Shown one piece after another: positions 22,974 to 32,856 of a stretch of 64,000 nt of DNA. The notes under the pieces were generated by a model, which was not told where the DNA came from, made no database searches, and was given only the letters and a program-made list of their open reading frames with translations. Every line of letters begins with the position of its first letter. The first letter of the stretch is position 1. The DNA comes from Tridacna crocea (taxonomy: Eukaryota; Mollusca; Bivalvia; Cardiida; Cardiidae). The stretch is from NCBI GenBank assembly GCA_943736015.1, contig OX031058.1, positions 13,789,001 through 13,853,000 on the forward strand, read 5' to 3'. The translations under genes were made by a program, and so were the position numbers.

Positions 22974-24336
22974 GATATAACGAAATATGACTAAATAAGT
23001 TCGAGTTTTGGCTCACCTTTAAACGTATTAGTATGTTGATTTTCTATCGAATCATCCGTCCATCAAAAACTAATCAGCAACAGCAACATGCGTCATGTTA
23101 TAAATGGAAAAGTAAATTGCATACTGTACACAATGCTATTTGCCATTGCATTCGATCAATATAAACTCTTGAAAATTGCTGGAACATAACAGACACATGC
23201 CAATTACAAGCCGTTCAAAATTACCACTTACTTCAGGGAACACGCCCCTCCATTGAACATAATAAAAGACGATGCTACTCCGAGAATAAGTAACTTTTGA
23301 TATGTTTGTACCGATCGAACATTTTCATTCATGAGACGTTTCATACCTCTTCACCTTAAATAAATTTACCAATTACCTATCCAGTTAGCAGATCATTCCT
23401 AAACAGCACGTCTCGCCCTATCTCGACAGCTTCCGTCATACTTCCTTCTCCTTCAGGCACTTTGTCAGCAGGTTCCTCGCCGCAGTTAATAACTTCCTGC
23501 AGAAAATGTGAGCTATGGGTTTCAATCGTCACTAAATGAAGCTTGATTTAAAATTAACAGAGTAATGTTTTGTCACCTCTAGATATTGTAATCTGTATTT
23601 TGCATTCGAATATCCAAACATAGGTTTGGTTAAAAAACAAGTAAGCCGTCAGATATAAGATATTTTCTTGCTTTTGGCCCGGCAGATTTAGTTTGGAATA
23701 TCTTTTTTAAGAAACAAAAAAGAAATCTGACAGTGTTTCAGGTAATAAACTACTGACTTTCTTGGAATTACGTCAGGACGAATGGGGCATTCGAGTAGAC
23801 CCATTTGACACTAGTTAAGGAAAAGTGACCCCCTGGAGAAGATTTATTTCGTCTTGCAGCAGAACTTCCCAAAATATTTTGTCGTTTTTTGTGAAAAACA
23901 TAAGAATAATATCAATGAAGCAAACAATACCGAAAAAATTACCATACTACGAGATGTCAAGACCCGGACCATTCAAAACGGAATTCTTTGGATTACATCC
24001 GGCCTGGCATATCCGGTTACGCCATACCGGCGATGGAATTTAGTACAGGAGTTTGATATAAAGTCCTCTGTGTTCGAAAAAAACTAGTTTAATTTTTATC
24101 TTGCTACTCTGTTGTAATTGTTATTATTGATGCTTTAATGCGATGTTTCTGGAAAATAATTTCGTTTTCTGTTTGTAACTTATGTATCGTTAAGCTACGT
24201 GATTCTTACAAAAGTTGTCTACATATTTTCATTTGACAATCTGCCTTCCTACGACAATTTCCTGTTTTATGCGTCACTTTGGATAAAGATTGGGCTACAT
24301 ACTATATACTAGGTATAAGCCCTGTATTAACACAAC
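22974..24336. other. No gene recognised
   Basis: Frames at 23825-24087 (plus) are modestly coding-like but have no known domain and no clear acceptor. They are not called. Confidence 0.45.
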
Positions 24337-24564
24337 TTAACCTTTTACCCCATAGGGCATTTCTACGGTATCTCTAATTGACTCTAAATAACAGCAATGA
24401 AGAAGCCGTTTTTATGGGTATATGACACCTTTTGATGGCATAGAAAACATTGTGACAAAATGTGAAATTGTTCGTCACGAGCAATTTCACCTTTTGCCAC
24501 AATGTTTTCCAAAGGCTCCGAAAAGCAATGTGTAGAAATGAGTATCTATGGAGTAAAGGGTTAA
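24337..24564 (-). mobile_element. TTAA-hairpin element, group B, copy 11
   Basis: TTAACCTTTTACCCCATAG to CTATGGAGTAAAGGGTTAA, 228 bp. Palindrome 24443-24509 is of group B type (AATTGNTCGTCACGAGCAATT, TTTTGCCACAATG). Flanks outside the hairpin do not align with group A, yet total length and layout are the same. Confidence 0.93.
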
Positions 24565-24632
24565 GAAAGAAAAAGTAAGCCGTCGCCGAGATATGTTGTA
24601 AAATTGTTGATATGCTGCAATCCATGAGTTCC

Positions 24633-24644
24633 ATGATGGCTTTA
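24633..24644 (+). repeat. LINE target duplication, 3' side
   Basis: ATGATGGCTTTA, identical to 30970-30981. The pair brackets the LINE. Confidence 0.9.
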
Positions 24645-25134
24645 GTTTAAACATATTTTATTCATCAGTATTAGATACAAATTTTACAAAACAAAAAGAA
24701 ATACAAATATATGATAAATATACTGAGGAAAAGGATAAGAACGGAAGCTAAGCTTATAAAGTTCTTCTCCTAGATCCGGCTTAAGGTTATTACATTAACA
24801 TATCCTTACTAATCACTGACAAAGAACGCAATTGAAAGAAAAAGTTGAAAAACATAGTGAATATCCAAACGGTGTGGAGTGGTATTGGTGAAGATTTTAA
24901 TTGAAGACACCTATTTACTAGCTGTAGGAACCTCCAGCTTGACCAAACAAATGACAGAACTAGTGATTGCTTTAAACTAAGGGAACCAAAATCGTATAAG
25001 GATGTTAGCAAATCGTACTCAAGTGGTCCAAACCAATATTTAATTTTAAAAGAAAAGGTAATGAAATGATTTGAATTTATACAACAGATCGGGTATAAAA
25101 TCAACTGTTACATAGGAAACATAAGAATTACATA

Positions 25135-26291
25135 TCACTTGGTAAATCTTTTACTATCAAGGATATAGATGTGCACGGCGGCAAATAATCTTTGGTTATC
25201 AAACAAGTTAAGATTTTCATCCCCATATAAAATGGTTTGGAGTGTTAAGTTTGTTATAGCGTTTACACTGAAACTAAGGCTAATTCTTTGGCTATTATAA
25301 AATGGACATTCTAAAAAGAAGTGCTTAGTCGATTCAACCGCACCACATCTACAGAGCGGGGATTCCACTAGTTTTTTTAAGTACAGATGTTCATTGAGAC
25401 TGCTGCATCTGTTGCGTAATCTGGCATGTATAACTTGAATTTTCCTTTCGCCAAAAAAATAAAGCCTCCTTGGAAAAGGTTTATCCATTTTTAAACGATA
25501 TTTAAAAGCTGACAATGATTCTGCATTCTTAGTATCATCTGCAAGTGAATCCCAATCATTAATCACAGACGGCAAAAATGAAGCGCTGTACAAGCTCGTT
25601 CTACAAGTAATGTTTCTCAAATTGTTGGGCCTACGAAGATTGTAACTGCAAGAATTGCCAACCGTAGACGGAACAAGAGTATTAAGATAATTTGGGGTAA
25701 GTCCGTTGACCATTTTATAGAAAAGGATGAGTTTGTGCTTACGCCGTCGATGGCTTAATGTTTCCCAACCAGACTCTTGGTATAGATCAATGATAGAAAC
25801 TAATTTAGTACAGCCGGTAACGATCCGTGCAGCCTCATTTTGCACTTTATCCAGTTGATCTTTCAACCTTTGAGAAACATTATCCCATATGACATCACCA
25901 TATTCAAGAATAGGTCGAATAAAAGAAAAGTACATGATTTGGAGTGAAAGTCGATCAAGGCGGGTTTTTAGATGACGCATGATTCCAATTCTTTTCCATG
26001 CTTTTTTGATAGAATTACTAATATGAGAGTCCCAAGACCCGTCGCTAGAAAGAAATATGCCTAAATGTTTGTGACTAGTGACAGGTGGAATTTCGGTATT
26101 CGACATAAACAGACCAGGGTGGTTAGTCTTAAAACGTTTTCGAGATATAACTAAGGATTCTGATTTTGCTGGATTGAACTTGACCAACCACTTCTGCGCC
26201 CAACGAGTAATTGTATCGATATCAGTTTGTAATATAGTTCCAGCGGCAGCTGGGTCAGATACAACCATCGATAGACTGGTATCATCTGTCT
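25135..26291 (-). pseudogene. LINE reverse transcriptase, C-terminal part and zinc motif
   Basis: Continues the LINE frame from the Asp-Asp of the catalytic box (DDTSLS) through the thumb region (HLGIFLSSDGSWDSHI, YGDVIWDN, QNEAARIVTG) to a C-terminal segment (LCRCGAVESTKHFFLECPFY) with the Cys-Cys-His-Cys spacing usual in CR1/Jockey-type elements. It ends with a stop at 25135-25137. It is out of frame with the preceding RT segment because of a 4 bp duplication at the catalytic motif (about 26284-26291). Residues before DDTSLS in this frame are not LINE protein. Confidence 0.9.
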
Positions 26292-26668
26292 GCAAAGAGA
26301 TTAATGTTTGCCCGAATATCATCAACAATATCATTAATATATATTAGGAACAAAAGAGGTCCTAAAATAGATCCTTGGGGCACACCTGCCTGCACGTGGC
26401 GTAAGTCAGAGATACCACCTGGTATAAGAACTCGTTGAAAACGATTTAAAAGATAATCAGAAAACCAGGACAATAATTTACCTCTAATACCGGCTCTTCG
26501 CATCTTGAATAACAAGCCCTTATGCCAGACTTTATCAAATGCTTTGCTTATGTCAAAGAATACTGCTCTGAATTCCAATCCATCATCTAAAGCTTTGCAT
26601 ATGGTGTTATAAAGACAAGTTACCTGATTAAAAGTAGAATCACCTGGCATAAAACCAGACTGATATGG
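26282..26668 (-). pseudogene. LINE reverse transcriptase, palm motifs A and B
   Basis: Carries MPGDSTFNQVTCLYN, motif A (AVFFDISKAFDKVWHKGL) and motif B (GVPQGSILGPLLFLIYIND), then breaks at FAD within the catalytic FADD because ACAG is duplicated. Upstream it is out of frame with 26669-26737 owing to one extra base in an 8-base A-run on the plus strand (26672-26679). Motifs and order are those of a LINE reverse transcriptase. Confidence 0.92.
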
Positions 26669-26737
26669 AGTAAAAAAAATCTGTATCCTTTAGATAATTA
26701 TAGACATGCTTGAATATGATTCGTTCTAAGACTTTTT
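26669..26737 (-). pseudogene. LINE reverse transcriptase fragment between insertion and frameshift
   Basis: Encodes KVLERIIFKHVYNYLKDTD, the stretch that in LINE reverse transcriptases directly follows the YRPVSLL block. It is separated from that block by the foldback insertion and from the next motif by a single-base slip. Confidence 0.88.
26732..26737 (+). repeat. Foldback transposon target duplication, left
   Basis: CTTTTT, repeated at 29091-29096. Removing the insert plus one copy brings the reverse transcriptase frame together, which supports this boundary. Confidence 0.85.
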
Positions 26738-27322
26738 TATGGAATGCCAAAGCAGAAAATATTAAAGATATAAAAACACTATCAAGATATTTGAAATATT
26801 CAATCAAGATAGTCGCAATTATACCAAAACGATATAAAAATTTGATATATGAAAGTAAAATTATCATATCAAAACACAGAACCACTTCAAGACAAATAAA
26901 TATACTTCAAGATGTAAAACAGCATCAACATTCTAAAAAACCACACTGGGCTAGACAAATAAATATGCTTCAAGGTGTAAAACAGCATCAACATTTTAAA
27001 AACCACACCAAGACAAGTATATATACTTCAAGATGTAAAAACAGCATCAACATTTTAAAAACTACACCAAGACAAATAAATATACTTCAAGATGTAAAAA
27101 CAGCATCAACATTTTAAAAACTACACCAAGACAAATAAATACACTTCAAGATGTAAAAACAGCATCAACATTTTGAAAACCACACCAAGACAAATAAATA
27201 TACTTCAAGATGTAAAAACAGTATCAAGATTTTAAAAACTACACCAAGACTCACGTGACCAATCAAGACTCACGTGACCAATCAAGACTCATGTGACCAC
27301 AAAATCCATGATGTCATCACTT
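26738..27322 (+). repeat. Foldback inverted end, left
   Basis: Outer block 26738-26887, about six tandem units (26888-27249), then three ~20 bp units CAATCAAGACTCACGTGAC (27240-27300) and CCACAAAATCCATGATGTCATCAC. Inverted partner: 28683-29090. The 135-residue open frame across it is only the repeat being read through. Confidence 0.9.
26888..27249 (+). repeat. ~59 bp tandem array in the left foldback end
   Basis: Unit contains AAGACAAATAAATATACTTC, AAGATGTAAAAACAGCATC and AACATTTTAAAA. About six units, the second diverged (CACTGGGCTAGACAAAT). Confidence 0.92.
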
Positions 27323-27434
27323 GGCAACTGCTGCTGCTTGACTGTTGACAGTCACACTGTCATTTTTATTCGGCGTATTCACGTTAATCATTGACCACCC
27401 CAAGATCTTAAAAACGCCACAGTTTTGTAAAATT

Positions 27435-27657
27435 TTAACGGTTCACTACACAATCTCGTCTTATAACAACTCTGAAGAGCAGGCTTTTGAAAACACTGTG
27501 GAAAAAGGAGAAAATGCTGGTAACCGGAAGAAATATTCCGCAATGTTTTCTAGCCCCTCAACGACAGAAATCGTTATTTCAGCACTGATTAATTTGTCGT
27601 CTGCAAATGCTTTGAAGTTGATCAAATCCGAAAATTTGTCATTTAGTAAGGAGCTGA
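27435..27657 (+). mobile_element. TTAA-hairpin element, group A, copy 12 (arm damaged)
   Basis: TTAACGGTTCACTACACAATC on the left; TTTGTCATTTAGTAAGGAGCTGA on the right. The first arm starts at 27489; the second arm is lost after CTGGTAACCGGAAG and only CCGCAATGTTTTC remains. It lies inside the foldback insertion. Confidence 0.78.
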
Positions 27658-27667
27658 CAGAAATATG

Positions 27668-27870
27668 AGTGTAAGCCTTGACCACATGTATAATCCTTAG
27701 TTTTAAACTTCCTGGTAGATCTAGTCTTTTGAAAACATTGTTTCAAAAGGAGAAAATCCTGGTAACCAGCATTTTCTCCTTTTTCCACAGTGTTTTCTAT
27801 CCAACTGGAATGAGAAATCATGATTCTTACATGATTAATGGCTTCTATACATGCTTTCAGTTTGATCATT
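27668..27870 (+). mobile_element. TTAA-hairpin element, group A, copy 13
   Basis: Degraded termini. Palindrome 27731-27797 is clear (GAAAACATTGTTTCAAAAGG, centre TCCTGGTAACCAGC, second arm CCACAGTGTTTTC). It follows copy 12 in the same orientation, so the two may have been a tandem pair. Confidence 0.75.
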
Positions 27871-28682
27871 AGAGTTGATATGAATGATTAACTTGATCTT
27901 AAATCTACTGGATTGCATTCGATGCATTGTTCCGGTAAACTGTGGAAAGGTCATGACCTTTTAGTTTCGCATTTGCAAATGGGCTTTATTTCATATTTTA
28001 AAATCATTCAGGGCACGAGTATCAATCCGAACCTTCAAATCTACAGTCAAATCTTGCCTTTTCTTAATGGCCACCTCGAATATTTCACGTCTAACTAAAT
28101 ACGCTGACACCATGATGTAGCCTCGACTCGAGTGTCCGTATTCCTTGATGATAAGGAAACAACTTGATGACATTAAGAAATGATACCAGAATATGAGCTA
28201 GAAATTACTTGCCTTCACAAAAAATCATTTCTGGTCACTTTCATATGAAAATAATAACTTAGATAACTATTTTCATGTTCACTGTGCATAAATAATGAAC
28301 ATACGGTCGGCCTTTAAATGTGCAAACATGGCGTGACCCAATTCCGGTAGCTCGGTATTATTTACAGCAGAAAGTCGACGATCTTTGTATTTTTTAAGAA
28401 GAAACACTAATCTAATGCTCTAACATCAAGAAAAAAGAAGTCGATTTCTTTAATATAAGTTTTTTTTTCTTGTGTGTTTGTCTTGTATTTGTCTGAAATT
28501 CAAGGACAATGAGACATTGGAATATTAGTAAGGGTTACGAGCAGAAATATCGTGTGATGTCATCAAAACATGCCCTGTACGAGATGTACACAAAAATCAC
28601 CGGTTCAAGGACACTCACGGAATAAGGCCACTCGACGATACTAGGCCTACACACTACGCTGGAGCATATCGTGGTACGGTGA

Positions 28683-29090
28683 GTGATGTCATGGATTTTG
28701 TGGTCACGTGAGTCTTGATTGGTCACGTGAGTCTTGATGTGGTTTTCAAAATGTTGATGCTATTTTTACATCTTGAAGTATATTTATTTGTCTTGGTGTT
28801 GTTTTCAAAATGTTGATGCTGTTTTTACATCTTGAAGTAGATCTATATTTATTTGTCTTGGTGTAGTTTTTAAAATGTTGATGTTGTTTTTACATCTTGA
28901 AGTATATTTATTTGTCTTGGTGTAGTTTTTAAAATGTTGATGATCAATTTTTACATCTTGAAGTATATTTATTTGTCTTGAAGTGGTTTTATATATCATT
29001 TTGGTATAATTGAGACTATCTTTATTGAATACTTTAAATATTTTGATAGTGTTTTTATGTCTTGAATATTTTCTGCTATGGCATTCCATA
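28683..29090 (-). repeat. Foldback inverted end, right
   Basis: Inverted partner of 26738-27322: TGATGTCATGGATTTTGTGG, two GTCACGTGAGTCTTGAT units, about four ~59 bp units (28737-28990) and the outer block ending GGCATTCCATA. The last ~31 residues of the LINE endonuclease frame run into this end and are not LINE protein. Confidence 0.9.
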
Positions 29091-29096
29091 CTTTTT
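29091..29096 (+). repeat. Foldback transposon target duplication, right
   Basis: CTTTTT, partner of 26732-26737. Confidence 0.85.
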
Positions 29097-30714
29097 CTAT
29101 GTTATTTAGTAATGAAACTGGTCTGTAGTTGGAAGGCAGAGAGGGGTCACCCGACTTAAATATGGGACATACATTGGATATTTTCCACGAAGATGGGACA
29201 GTACTGGTATTCAATGAGTAATTAAATAGATCGCATAAATGTGGTGCCAGCCGACCAGCTGCTTCAATAAGAATTTTATTATTTATGCCATCAGGGCCGG
29301 AGGCTTTGCCCGTTTTAAGTGTTTTCAGAACATCCAGTACTTCAGATGGCATGACATTGATTGAATCTAAAGAATCATTTATGACGTAGAAATGTTCATC
29401 GGGTACTTCATTGAATGAATCATCTATATAAGACTGATCAGCAAAGTAATTATTCAATGTATTTGCTTTCTCATATTCGTCAATGATCAAAGAATCTCTA
29501 GAAATGTCAAAGAGAGGAGGGATGGATGATGAAGACTGTGTAGACATCATTGACTTGAGGGTTTTCCACCAATCACGAGGAGGCAGAGAACCAGATTTTA
29601 ACCTCAAAGACAGTCGTTCATAATAGTTTAATTTGCTTTGACGAATTAAAGAGATCACGTTGTTTCTGACAGATTTGAATTTTGACCAGTGATTAACTTT
29701 GTTTGATAGTTTTGCTTTTTTATAAAGTCTTTTACGACGACGAATTTCTTTTTTGATCGAGCAATTCATCCAGGGTGGTTCTTGTGGATTAACGATGATT
29801 GTCTTACTAGGGATAAACTTGCTTGCGTTATCAGTAATGACACCTGCAATTCTTTCAGCATATGTGTTAATGTCACTATCATATATAGAGTCCCAATTAA
29901 AATTTGAAAGACTGGTTCTGAGCTCATTATAATTTCCTTGGTCATATTTCCAAATCGTACGTTGGATATTTCTAAACTTTGGTTTCAGGAAATTAAAAAC
30001 ACCAAAAACGGGACAGTGGTAACGCATGGTAAGATCCAGACAGGGTTCCCCAACGCCAGTTGTAAGGATTGAATCTTTATTAGTAACGAAAAGAAGATCA
30101 ATCGTAGATACAGAATTTTCTGTGAAATGAGTCGGTTCGTCAATACATTGAATCATATTATATTCATTACACAGGGATTCAACTTTACGGAAATAGTGTT
30201 GGTTCATTACATTCAGGTTAAAATCCCCGGTAATGATGACATCAGAAATACCAGAATCTATTGCAAGGCCAATAGAATCTTCAATAAGTGAGTAATAAGC
30301 GGAGTCGGAGTTCGGTGGTCTATAGAAAATACCGTACAAAATATTCCTATTATTGCTAGACTTTATTTGTATCCAAATACACTCAAGTCTATTCGGTTCA
30401 AGATCATGTCTACGAATATATGACAAGGTGTTTTTAACATATAAGATAACGCCTCCATATCTGTCGTCAGTTCTATCTTTCCGTTCTGGTGGATGAAAAG
30501 AAGGGAAAATCAGATCATCTGATAAATATTCATGATACAACCAAGTCTCAGAAAATGACACAATATCAAAAAACGAGAACTCTGCAATCAGAGTATCAAG
30601 CTTATTGGCTATACTTTGTACGTTATAATGAACAGTTGACAGGTGATTGGGGAGATTGAGAAAATTATAAATATCAGATGTAGAAGAAGCACTACCAAAG
30701 GACTCATTAGACAG

Positions 30715-30741
30715 CGGACCAGGGTTCGGATGAACATCACC
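30715..30741 (-). other. 2A-like motif GDVHPNPGP
   Basis: Matches the 2A core (D-V/I-E-x-N-P-G-P) except that His replaces Glu. 2A-like sequences are known near the N-terminus of some non-LTR retrotransposon ORFs. A leucine-rich stretch lies directly upstream. Activity cannot be judged from sequence. Confidence 0.75.
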
Positions 30742-30969
30742 TGCTTGTAATGTCAACGAAAGAAACAATACTAACAGTGTTAACAAGCTATAAAAAGAGA
30801 TGTTAAATAACAACTTACAAAATTCGACATTCTCCTTAAAGCGTGTTGTTAACAATAAATTCCTTTTGTTGTAATGCACAATGTGTTTTGTCAGAAATCC
30901 TGACTGACGCACATCAGTAAAAACTGAATATGAGTGGAAGGCAGTGTTAAGTATTGGTAGTATGAAAAA

Positions 30970-30981
30970 ATGATGGCTTTA
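30970..30981 (+). repeat. LINE target duplication, 5' side
   Basis: ATGATGGCTTTA, partner of 24633-24644. Confidence 0.9.
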
Positions 30982-31063
30982 AAAATACTTTTATTTTTCA
31001 AGCCACATGCTTATTTCTAATATTAACAAAGTTGAGACAATGTTCAGCAGTGAGAAAGGATTT

Positions 31064-31168
31064 AACCCTTAGGCTGCTAAGCGCAACTTAAGGGCATTTT
31101 GTGGACAGTGTAGAAAAAAATCAGACTGCAGAGAACGTGCAGTCCGATCTTACATTTAAGCTATCTGA
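31064..31168. repeat. GCTGCTAAGTGCGACTTA hairpin element, copy 2
   Basis: Starts TTAACCCTTAGGCTGCTAAG, then the stem ATCAGACTGCAGAG and CGTGCAGTCCGAT. The TTAACCCTTA start again resembles a TTAA-targeting element. Confidence 0.7.
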
Positions 31169-31289
31169 GAATGAGCAGAATTGGGTTTAAAATTGTCCGA
31201 GAGACTTTTATCATTCCCCGACAATAATTATATTATTGCCGATACGGGATTCACACTAACAGCCCCTATAATCCTACATCTCTGTCCGT

Positions 31290-31422
31290 ATACACCAACC
31301 AGATTTGAAAGTAACTCAACTTTTGGCAAAACCAGCTGGTTTAACCAATCAGAAACTTTCATGTTTCAGAATGCTCTAGAATGAAAATGTTCCGAAGAAT
31401 GGTTGGTGAATCAGGATCTTTG
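31290..31422. repeat. GGGCCCGTATTCACC MITE, diverged piece
   Basis: CACCAACCAGATTTGAAAGT, CAGCTGGTTTAACCAATCAGA and GAATGGTTGGTGAATCAGG follow the order of the complete copies, with the outermost bases lost. Confidence 0.65.
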
Positions 31423-31590
31423 GCGCAACCAATGAGCCATCGAGTTTGGTAACTAGATGGATTGGAAACGCTAAAATATTGAGATTTCAATGTACGTTTC
31501 TTCGTCATCTTTCTTGTAACTTGTTCACTTTTTGCAAAAGAATCCTTTCTTTTTTTTACTATAAGTCTTAAACAGCATTTCTCCTTGAAA

Positions 31591-31810
31591 CCTTTACCAA
31601 ATAATCCCTGATTTTCACCACCATGAAAAGGAAGGCTTTTGAAAACACCATGGGAAAAGGAGAAAATGCTGGTAACCAGCATTTTCTCCTTTTCCCATGT
31701 TTTCTACCCTGCCAGTACAAATTTGTATTTTTTGAGTCACGTTAATTTTGTCGTCCGAAAGCGCTTTCATTTTTTTCAATTTAAAATGTTGTCGTTTGGT
31801 AAAGAGTTAA
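31591..31810 (+). mobile_element. TTAA-hairpin element, group A, copy 14
   Basis: Left TTAA lost (CCTTTACCAAATAATCCC); right end GTTTGGTAAAGAGTTAA intact. Palindrome 31641-31704 has lost CACAA from the second arm and carries ACACCATGGG in the first. Confidence 0.88.
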
Positions 31811-31857
31811 TCACAAAGCTATCTACATAATCCAATGACAAGTCCTACGATTTGAGC

Positions 31858-32297
31858 CCAGCTTGGTGCTTCTTCGCAAGCCAAGGCTGACGATTCACTA
31901 CGCTACTCTACCCTTGGCGGATCGAGCCTGATTTTTACAATCACCCGATATGCTTTTTCATTGGATGCAGCCAGCTCTAACTGCAACGAATGAAATCGCT
32001 CGTAGCATTTCATCGTTGATAAAAATAGAATAAGGTAGCGAGCGACTTTCGAATAGAAGGTAAACATGGAAACCCACGTGGATGTCTGCTTATCGCTTCA
32101 TTTGATTGATTGTATTGGTAAGCGGTTTGTAAAACGATATTTAATTGGCTTACCGAAATATGATATAAAGGGGGGGTGATAACCAGCATCCAATAGAGGA
32201 TAGAGGGCGCATCGCAGGAATCTCGAAATCGGGCTCAATCACCCAAGGTAAGATCCACGTAGTGATTGTAACCTTGGCTCGCTAAGACAAGCTTGGT
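31858..32297. mobile_element. MITE with ~75 bp imperfect inverted ends (AGCTTGGTGC)
   Basis: The left end runs AGCTTGGTGCTTCTTCGCA, AGCCAAGG, TTCACTACG, CCTTGG and ATCGAGCCTGATTTT. The right end has the complement of each word in order (AAATCGGGCTCAAT, CCAAGG, CGTAGTGATTG, CCTTGGCT, GACAAGCTTGG). The middle is non-coding, about 440 bp in total. Family not identified. Confidence 0.75.
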
Positions 32298-32298
32298 G

Positions 32299-32357
32299 TG
32301 TCGTCAGCAAATGCTTACAATTTGGGCAAGTCTGAAATACTTTGTCGGGTAATTAAT
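32299..32357 (+). mobile_element. TTAA-hairpin right-end fragment
   Basis: TGTCGTCAGCAAATGCTTAC, AATTTGGGCAAGTCTGAAAT and TTTGTCGGGTAATTAA are the right third of a group A element. It abuts the preceding MITE, which may have inserted into or deleted the rest. Confidence 0.65.
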
Positions 32358-32394
32358 ATCCCCTGCTTCATCCTAGTTAGAATGAAATACCTAC

Positions 32395-32612
32395 CAAATA
32401 CGTCAGGGAGAATTTTCTTTAGCTCTGAGATTATGGTGTTGGCCTTTCATCAGGACGTTCTAGGTTTGAATCCTGCCCGGTCCCTGTATTTCTGCTATGC
32501 ATTGTTCATTTGTTTCTTCGTTTCGGGCCTTCTTCGTACGGACTTTCTTCCAAATAAGACTTTGAGTCATCAATAAATGATGTTTTTAGAAGGGTGTGTT
32601 ACGGGAGCCAAG
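32395..32612 (+). mobile_element. tRNA-derived SINE, copy 1
   Basis: A-box-like TTAGCTCTGAGATTATGGTG and B-box-like GGTTTGAATCC (~32464) in tRNA spacing, then a non-tRNA body (TTCATTTGTTTCTTCG, GACTTTGAGTCATCAATAAA, GTGTGTTACGGGAG). The 3' part recurs inverted at 34845-34917. Confidence 0.7.
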
Positions 32613-32667
32613 TCCTTCATGCATGGCTTCATCCCAGTTTAAATACAATACATAATAATTGTGTTAG

Positions 32668-32780
32668 GGAGAATTCTCTTAAGGTCAGTGGTTATGGTGT
32701 TGGCTTTTCGTGTGGGTTCGAATTCTTCCCTGTCTCTGTATTTCTGCCATGAATTTATTCATTTGTTTCTTTGTCAGTAA
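32668..32780 (+). mobile_element. tRNA-derived SINE, copy 2 (5' part)
   Basis: TTAGGGAGAATTCTCTTAAGG, ATGGTGTTGGCTTTTCGTG, GGTTCGAATTC and TTCATTTGTTTCTTTG align in order with copy 1, about 265 bp downstream. The tail is missing. Confidence 0.65.
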
Positions 32781-32792
32781 GATAGTAGACTA

Positions 32793-32856
32793 TTAACCTT
32801 CATCCTGCTTAGTCACAAATAGGGCAGTGAGTCATGCTTAGCAGTATAAGGGTTAA
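32793..32856. mobile_element. 64 bp TTAA-ended mini-element
   Basis: TTAACCTTCATCCTGCTTAG at one end and CTTAGCAGTATAAGGGTTAA at the other are imperfect inverted repeats beginning and ending with TTAA. Probably an internally deleted TTAA-targeting element. Confidence 0.5.

Larger units (their letters stand above)
27323..28682. other. Interior of foldback transposon
   Basis: Non-repeated middle segment. No open frame with a transposase or other domain. It contains the TTAA-hairpin copies at 27435-27657 and 27668-27870. The rest (27871-28682) shows nothing recognisable. Confidence 0.6.
26738..29090. mobile_element. Foldback-type DNA transposon inserted in the LINE
   Basis: 2353 bp with long inverted ends that start TATGGAATGCC and end GGCATTCCATA. 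Each end contains, from the outside in, a ~150 bp unique block, a tandem array of ~59 bp units, short CACGTGA-bearing repeats and the phrase CCACAAAATCCATGA. The left end is about 585 bp, the right end about 408 bp, because the left has more tandem units. The middle is non-coding and holds two TTAA-hairpin copies. The architecture is that of Foldback-like elements; a 6 bp target duplication differs from the 9 bp of Drosophila FB. No transposase is present and the superfamily is unknown. Confidence 0.88.
29089..30912 (-). pseudogene. LINE endonuclease and start of reverse transcriptase, with N-terminal 2A-like motif
   Basis: About 608 residues of LINE protein. A hydrophobic stretch (residues ~37-56) leads into GDVHPNPGP (58-66, 30715-30741), a 2A-like motif. 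The apurinic-type endonuclease follows: HYNVQS (95-100), SETWL (121-125), YGGVILYVK, GDFNLN (229-234), STIDLLF (269-275) and RYHCP (297-301) where many relatives have SDH. The reverse transcriptase begins with GKASGPDGINNKIL (~535-548) and NYRPVSLLNNIEKV (~595-608), where the foldback element cuts in. The listed first codon is GTG; the frame is open to the element's 5' end without an ATG before the endonuclease, so the true start is uncertain or lost. Confidence 0.9.
24645..30969 (-). mobile_element. CR1/Jockey-like non-LTR retrotransposon, apparently full length, split by an insertion
   Basis: A LINE read on the minus strand, 5' end near 30969 and 3' end near 24645, bounded by a perfect 12 bp duplication. 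It encodes an apurinic-type endonuclease, a reverse transcriptase and a C-terminal Cys/His zinc motif in one long frame. The 3' end reads AATAAAATATGTTTAAAC with no long poly(A). A 2353 bp foldback transposon interrupts the reverse transcriptase; without it the element is about 4.0 kb. Two frame disruptions besides the insertion show that it is no longer active. No separate ORF1 is visible. Placement among CR1, L2, Rex and Jockey clades needs a tree. Confidence 0.9.

Noticed and set aside
26710..27117. 135-residue plus-strand reading frame with repeated peptide units
   Set aside because: It is the ~59 bp tandem repeat of the foldback end read through; period and composition follow the DNA repeat.
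28996..29088. C-terminal ~31 residues of the LINE endonuclease frame
   Set aside because: They are encoded by the foldback inverted end, not by the LINE.
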